From: Bacillota bacterium
Lineage (GTDB): Bacteria; Bacillota; Clostridia; Acetivibrionales; DSM-1351
Length of the DNA stretch: 64,000 bases
Direction of reading: 5' to 3'
Assembly: GCA_023409265.1 (NCBI GenBank)
Contig: JAEYHZ010000018.1
Coordinates: forward strand, 8,788 to 72,787
Each line of letters opens with the position of its first letter. Position 1 is the stretch's first letter. Position numbers and translations under genes: made by a program. The notes beneath the pieces were generated by a model that made no database searches, was not told the origin of the DNA, and saw nothing but the letters and a program-made list of their open reading frames with translations. Below, one piece after another: positions 59,749-64,000 of the stretch.

Positions 59749-60996
59749 ATGGTACAGGATAATAGCAACAATGTATTGGATAGTTCGGAAGCTCACAATT
59801 CCATAAAACAAAATAAAACTAAAAAATTTTTTGGTCTTGAGAGAAACATTTTCTTTGTTGGTATCACAAGCTTTCTGACAGACACCACAACCAAGATGAT
59901 ATATGCAGTAATGCCTCTGTTCCTTATGACTCTCGGTGCATCAAAAACCGAGGTTTCGTTAATAGAAGGGATAGCCGAAAGTACTGCGGCCCTGGTAAAA
60001 GCTCTATCAGGCTGGTGGAGTGATAAAATTGGCAGGAACAAACCCTTTATGATAATCGGTTACGCTTTTACAGCTCTTTTATCGCCTCTTTTTGCTCTGG
60101 TAACATCTCCATTTCAGGTGCTGATTATCCGCTTTTCGGAAAGAGTAGGCAAGGGAATAAGAACAGCACCTAGAGACAGTTTAATTGCAGGTTCCGCGGA
60201 AAATGGAGCAAAGGGTAAAAGTTTTGGTTTCCACAAAGCCATGGATAACAGTGGCGCCGTAGTAGGGCCACTGCTGGCGTCAGGGATATTGCTGCTGTTT
60301 CCCGGTGATTACAGGAAAATCTTTATTCTTGCTGCGATACCGGGTATACTTGGTTTGATATCTCTGATATTCTTTGTCAGAGAGGCTAATAAAGCACAAA
60401 GTGAGCTGCCAGGTAGAATATCCTTAAAAGATTTTCCGAAAAAGTATTATATTTTTCTTGGAATAATATTTGTTTTTACTCTTGGCAATTCAACAGATGC
60501 CTTACTTCTTGTCAAAGCCGGCGATATTGGGGTAAAGGCAGCTTTTATACCGATTATTTATTTGATTTTTAATTCAGTTTCTGTATTGTTCTCGGTACCA
60601 GCTGGAATATTGTCTGATAAAGTTGGCAGAGAACGGTTGATTATAACAGGCTATATTATATATGCCTTTATTTACTTTGGGTTTGGGAAAACAAACAATG
60701 TAGCCGTATTAGTGTCCCTATTTGCACTTTACGGTCTATACAGCGCAGCTACAGACGGTGTGCAAAAAGCTTTGGTGTCGGATATAATTGACAAAAACAA
60801 ACGTGGAACTGCTCTGGGTATATACAACTGTCTGCTGGGTGTTACACTACTTCCGGCAAGCCTTATAGCCGGCTTGCTTTATGATCACGTCAATAACAGG
60901 GCTCCATTTTATTTTGGCTCAGTTATGGCATTTTCAGCCGCTGTAATGATGATAGTGTTTTATGGGAAAGGTTTGGTAAAAGCGAAGAAAAAATAA
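59749..60996 (+). CDS. MFS transporter paired with the ChrB-like protein
   Basis: A 415-aa major facilitator with about 12 helices. Seen: GITSFLTDTTTKMIYAVMPLFL, motif A LSGWWSDKIGRNKPFMIIGY, ERVGKGIRTAPRDSLIAGSA, GKSFGFHKAMDNSGAVVGPL and SVLFSVPAGILSDKVGRERL. It begins 13 bp after the ChrB-like gene, so it is in the same operon. It does not resemble the ChrA chromate transporter. The substrate is unknown; efflux of a metal, oxyanion or drug is likely by analogy. Confidence 0.85.
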   Translation: MVQDNSNNVLDSSEAHNSIKQNKTKKFFGLERNIFFVGITSFLTDTTTKMIYAVMPLFLMTLGASKTEVSLIEGIAESTAALVKALSGWWSDKIGRNKPFMIIGYAFTALLSPLFALVTSPFQVLIIRFSERVGKGIRTAPRDSLIAGSAENGAKGKSFGFHKAMDNSGAVVGPLLASGILLLFPGDYRKIFILAAIPGILGLISLIFFVREANKAQSELPGRISLKDFPKKYYIFLGIIFVFTLGNSTDALLLVKAGDIGVKAAFIPIIYLIFNSVSVLFSVPAGILSDKVGRERLIITGYIIYAFIYFGFGKTNNVAVLVSLFALYGLYSAATDGVQKALVSDIIDKNKRGTALGIYNCLLGVTLLPASLIAGLLYDHVNNRAPFYFGSVMAFSAAVMMIVFYGKGLVKAKKK

Positions 60997-61109
60997 AATA
61001 ACGAAAGTTATTTTGAAGAATTGGGTATATATATTTATATACTCAATTTTTTATTGGTATTTTACCAGCAAGCACAAAAAATATCTCTTAGGATTGGAGG
61101 TAATAGATT

Positions 61110-61325
61110 ATGGGGAAATTTGAAAGATTTGAGAGAGTTGGATTGAGAGATAAAGAGACAAAAGCCCTTGTAGCTGTGTATCCCAATAAGCCCGAAGGAA
61201 CTGATGACCAAATTGAAGAGAATGTGAAATATTGGTACTATCAGAGAAGCTGCTCGGCTGAAGAGGAACTTAAAGGTCTGTTTGTAGATCACTTAACCGA
61301 GCACGAACTAAAATCAATTCAATAG
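61110..61325 (+). CDS. Small conserved protein of unknown function
   Basis: A 71-aa hydrophilic protein (KFERFERVGLRDKETKALVA, then YWYYQRSCSAEEELKGLFVD) with one Cys and no membrane helix. RBS GGAGG before the ATG makes translation likely. Not recognised; it stands between the MFS gene and a small membrane protein. No function is proposed. Confidence 0.6.
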   Translation: MGKFERFERVGLRDKETKALVAVYPNKPEGTDDQIEENVKYWYYQRSCSAEEELKGLFVDHLTEHELKSIQ

Positions 61326-61446
61326 TTTTAATAAAAAGTAATTTCTTGAGAAGCTTTAAAACTAAAACATTATGAGGAGTGATGAGGATTACATAAGGAA
61401 AATTCTTTAGTAATTCCATCATACTCCTTATTGGAAGGTGTTGACT

Positions 61447-61776
61447 GTGTCCAAACTCAGAAACGTTTATTTATATCTGGTAAGTTTCGTATCCCTGATG
61501 ATGATACTGATCGGATTGATATTTACAGTTCAGAATATTACGGATGTCCTCTATCCAACAAATAATTATTATGATGTAATACCCATTGATAAATCCCAGG
61601 GCATGACCGAAGAGGAAAAGAAGTATTATGAAGAAAACAGGAAAAGGAATGAGCAGAACCAAAGGACTTTAAGCAGAAAAAGTGTAGCCAAATCAACTGC
61701 TGTGGTCCTTGTAGCCCTGCCTACCTTTATATACCACTGGAGGAAGATAGAAAAAGAAAAGAGAGAACAGATTTAG
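61447..61776 (+). CDS. Small membrane protein of unknown function
   Basis: A 109-aa protein with two membrane helices (about 6-28 and about 82-99) separated by a charged stretch rich in Glu, Lys and Asn that is predicted between the helices, and a basic C-terminus (HWRKIEKEKREQI). GTG 61447 is chosen since GGAAGGTG (61433-61440) lies in front; an earlier GTG at 61438 would overlap that site. Not recognised. Confidence 0.5.
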   Translation: MSKLRNVYLYLVSFVSLMMILIGLIFTVQNITDVLYPTNNYYDVIPIDKSQGMTEEEKKYYEENRKRNEQNQRTLSRKSVAKSTAVVLVALPTFIYHWRKIEKEKREQI

Positions 61777-61903
61777 TTATTGTTTTAAAGTCGCAGCAAG
61801 TCAAATAAATTAAAAAAATAAATTCTCCCCCCTAAAAAAATATTTCTTGCCGAATAGTGTAATTGCCATAGAAATATTATCCAAATTTTACGGGGGTTAT
61901 AAG

Positions 61904-62368
61904 ATGAAAATAGACCATATTAATCCGTTTATTGAAGCAAGCTGTACTGTTTTAAAGTCAGTTGCAAATATAGATACTTCACTGGGAAAAGTATACGTTA
62001 AAACGTCTCCCTATGCCGGTGCTTCAATATCAATAGTTATTGGACTTATAGGTGATATTAAGGGACAGGTTGTATTCAGTATGGACAAAAAAGTGGGCTG
62101 CAAAATTGCATCTCATATGATGATGGGAATGCCGGTGGATCAATTGGATGAAATATCAAAAAGTGCCATTTCGGAAGCAGCAAATATGATACTTGGGAAT
62201 GCAGCTACCATACTATCTTCCAAAAACATATCTGTAGACATTACTCCCCCGGCATTATTTGAAGGAAAAGATATGCAGGTATCAACACCCAACATGAAAA
62301 CAATATGTATTCCAATAAATATAAGCGATGATGAAAAAATAGAACTGGAAATTGCGGTAATAGAATAG
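61904..62368 (+). CDS. cheX: CheX-like chemotaxis phosphatase family protein
   Basis: A 154-aa protein of the CheC/CheX/FliY group that removes phosphate from CheY. Seen: the signature S-AISEAANMILGNAATIL with the conserved Glu and Asn of the active-site helix, and TICIPINIS near the end. Start ATG 61904 follows GGGGGTTATAAG; the longer in-frame reading from 61847 lacks a site. It is isolated from other motility genes here, so its partner response regulator lies elsewhere. Confidence 0.8.
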   Translation: MKIDHINPFIEASCTVLKSVANIDTSLGKVYVKTSPYAGASISIVIGLIGDIKGQVVFSMDKKVGCKIASHMMMGMPVDQLDEISKSAISEAANMILGNAATILSSKNISVDITPPALFEGKDMQVSTPNMKTICIPINISDDEKIELEIAVIE

Positions 62369-62410
62369 ATTTTGCGGTCTGAATAGAATATAAAGCAGCT
62401 TGTTGAAAAG

Positions 62411-62457
62411 AATTGCACTAAGTATTGTCAACCAATACTTGATATGCAATTTTTTTT
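62411..62457 (+). terminator. Terminator after cheX
   Basis: AATTGCA (62411-62417) pairs with TGCAATT (62445-62451), inner AGTATTG / CAATACT (62421-62427 / 62433-62439), then a run of eight T. Confidence 0.9.
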
Positions 62458-62612
62458 ATGCCAATGTAAATTTTAAAAAACATAATCGTATAAAACATAA
62501 AATAATCAGGATTGAATACTTTTTTATTTGAGCAATATTTGTTAAGTAGTCAGAATAGACTTTTTTAACTTGACTCACGTAATATAAATAGATTTATTTT
62601 TTGGAGAAAATT

Positions 62613-63701
62613 ATGAGTGAAACATTTGATTTGAATGATTATATGAATGGCGCCGTAGAAAAGCTGATTAAGAGCGCTATCAGGTCATCGCTTAGGAATC
62701 CCAGGGAACTGGCTTTTCTGGTACAGTATTCACTGAAATCCAGGCAGGCTGAGACTAAGCGAAAAAGGTATGAAGGGTTGAACCAGCATATACCTCCTTT
62801 TATTATTGCAAGTATTTCAAAGACCTGCAACCTTTTTTGTAAAGGCTGCTATGCGAGAGCAAATAACGCCTGCAGCGAAGATACTGAGGTTAATCTGCTT
62901 TCTGTTGAGAGATGGAGAGATATTTTCAGTGAAGCTGAGGAACTGGGAGTCGCCTTTATACTTCTTGCAGGAGGAGAACCTTTTATGAGACGGGAGCTCA
63001 TTGAAATGGCCGCCGGCTTTAAAAGTATTGTTTTCCCCGTCTTCACAAATGGAACCATGTTTAATGAAAAGTACCGGAGCCTTTTTAATGAAAATCGTAA
63101 CCTGCTGCCAATACTAAGTATTGAAGGCGATCAGTTACAAACTGACCTGAGGCGCGGAGCAGGCACTTATACAACGCTGATGGATGAAATGGAGCGCTTG
63201 AATAGTAAGGGGATATTTTATGGGGTATCGGTAACTGTGACGACTGAAAACTTGAATTATGTTACCGGTAAGGAATTTGCTCAGACTTTATATAATAAAG
63301 GTTGTAAAATTCTATTCTATGTGGAATATGTTCCAGTTGAGAGGACTACGGAATATCTTGCTCCCGGAGAAAGTGAAAGGGTACTGCTGGAGGAGAAGCT
63401 TCAAAAAATCCGTACACAGTATAGTGATATGATATTTCTGGCTTTTCCCGGGGATGAAAAAAGCTCCGGAGGTTGTCTGGCGGCTGGAAGAGGATTTTTC
63501 CACATAAACGCTGACGGAGGTGCCGAACCATGTCCGTTTTCACCTTTTTCTGATATCAGCCTGAAAGAAAATGGTCTTCTTCAGGTTTTGCAATCACCTC
63601 TTTTCATGAAAATCAAAGAGGATGGCAGACTGAAGGGGGAACACAAGGGGGGCTGTGTCCTGTTTCAAAATGAAGAGTATGTGGCTTCCCTACTGGAATA
63701 G
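62613..63701 (+). CDS. Radical SAM protein with C-terminal cysteine region
   Basis: A 362-aa radical SAM enzyme. Seen: the 4Fe-4S motif C72-NLF-C76-KG-C79 (CxxxCxxC), the GGEP stretch LLAGGEPFMRRELI, and a C-terminal segment with GGCLAAGRGFFHINADGGAEPCPFSPFSD that looks like a short SPASM-type region. It belongs to the broad group that includes peptide- and cofactor-modifying enzymes. No precursor peptide gene was recognised next to it. Start ATG 62613 follows TTGGAG. Substrate unknown. Confidence 0.82.
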   Translation: MSETFDLNDYMNGAVEKLIKSAIRSSLRNPRELAFLVQYSLKSRQAETKRKRYEGLNQHIPPFIIASISKTCNLFCKGCYARANNACSEDTEVNLLSVERWRDIFSEAEELGVAFILLAGGEPFMRRELIEMAAGFKSIVFPVFTNGTMFNEKYRSLFNENRNLLPILSIEGDQLQTDLRRGAGTYTTLMDEMERLNSKGIFYGVSVTVTTENLNYVTGKEFAQTLYNKGCKILFYVEYVPVERTTEYLAPGESERVLLEEKLQKIRTQYSDMIFLAFPGDEKSSGGCLAAGRGFFHINADGGAEPCPFSPFSDISLKENGLLQVLQSPLFMKIKEDGRLKGEHKGGCVLFQNEEYVASLLE

Positions 63702-63720
63702 TGTATTAAGTAATAGCCTT

Positions 63721-63760
63721 AAAACCTGCTTGAGCTTTCGATGCTCAAGCAGGTTTTTTT
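63721..63760 (+). terminator. Terminator after the radical SAM gene
   Basis: A long perfect stem AAAACCTGCTTGAGC / GCTCAAGCAGGTTTT (63721-63735 / 63743-63757), then T-rich sequence. Confidence 0.92.
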
Positions 63761-63879
63761 GTGAGTGCCCAATTTTCCTCGGCACATTCCTTTGTTCCTG
63801 TCAAAGAAAGTATATTTTTTTAATTTAGTGGAATAAAGCAAAGTGTAATACATACCCTCTATTGACAAGGTACAACACG

Positions 63880-63988
63880 TTTTTGAGCGACGGATTTGCT
63901 CTGTAGCTGCGTTAAAGCCGTTTGCAAGGCACAAAGCATTGCTACACGGCTTTGCCTTGCCACAAAACAAATCCATCAGCTCAAAAAT
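63880..63988. repeat. Complex inverted-repeat element at the right edge
   Basis: Outer arms: GTTTTTGAGC, GGATTTG and TGTAGC (63880-63907) against GCTCAAAAA, CAAATCC and GCTACA. Inner words TGTAGC, AAAGCCG and GCAAGGC are followed by their complements in the same order (63941-63960), so the pairings interleave. This looks like a MITE-like or mobile noncoding repeat. It may continue beyond the window; no gene could be supported in it. Confidence 0.5.
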
Positions 63989-64000
63989 CTTCGACCTCAC

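Noticed and set aside
59199..60996. A chromate-resistance operon
   Set aside because: The ChrB-like protein lacks the sensor domain and the transporter is an MFS protein, not ChrA, so the chromate role is left open.
63719..64000. A 93-aa minus-strand reading frame at the right edge
   Set aside because: It lies over a terminator and the inverted-repeat element, has no ribosome binding site that can be judged, and its composition reflects the repeat, so no gene is claimed.

Overview
The window looks like the chromosome of an anaerobic, spore-forming, plant-polysaccharide-degrading Firmicute of the Ruminiclostridium / Clostridium cluster III type. The DNA is AT-rich with strong AGGAGG-type ribosome binding sites. 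It carries YesM/YesN-type sensor and regulator pairs, sugar ABC transporters of the LplABC and MsmEFG type, a giant surface glycosidase with X2 modules and SLH repeats, a YaaH/SleL-type spore hydrolase, and a carboxyspermidine-type polyamine pathway. No rRNA, tRNA, transposase, prophage or CRISPR array was seen.

Layout. (1) 63-8711: a locus matching gene for gene the flavin-based extracellular electron transfer (EET) system described in Listeria: ndh2, dmkB, dmkA, eetA, eetB, pplA, fmnB, then an Fe-S aldo/keto reductase. NADH electrons would pass through a dedicated demethylmenaquinone pool to an FMN-bearing surface lipoprotein. A structured leader precedes fmnB. (2) 8921-13787: spore-type GH18/LysM hydrolase, arginine decarboxylase speA, and a DNRLRE/beta-helix protein. 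(3) 13917-17136: PadR regulator with its own palindromic operators, a NapH-like membrane Fe-S protein, a thioredoxin/CcdA-like membrane protein and a small unknown. (4) 17209-35956: a glycan cluster with a membrane AraC regulator, two permeases, a binding protein, GH95, an SGNH esterase, the surface GH27, GH38 and a second AraC regulator. A 37-bp promoter block is shared by the transporter operon and the GH27 gene. (5) 36083-40688: nucleotidyltransferase, TetR/MFS efflux pair, peroxiredoxin, DUF4363/DUF421 membrane pair. (6) 41077-43572: carboxy(nor)spermidine dehydrogenase and decarboxylase, which complement speA. (7) 43730-54372: a sugar uptake and sensing cluster (binding protein, two permeases, second binding protein, histidine kinase, response regulator, GH3), arranged like the cellodextrin sensing/uptake cluster reported in R. 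cellulolyticum. (8) 54563-58728: two tandem class-3 lipase paralogs, the first lacking its catalytic serine, then an Fe-S aldo/keto reductase and an ogt/alkA-type alkylation-repair pair. (9) 58861-64000: a strong candidate structured RNA, a ChrB-like regulator behind four identical-spacing operators plus an MFS transporter, two small unknowns, CheX, a radical SAM protein and a repeat element at the right edge.

The most interesting points are the complete EET-type locus in a probable cellulose degrader, several candidate structured RNAs (6309-6490, 45201-45348, 58861-59052), the quadruple operator in front of the ChrB-like gene, the shared promoter block, and the lipase pseudoenzyme beside an intact paralog. 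All start choices, RNA folds and promoters were read by eye; no database search or folding program was run.
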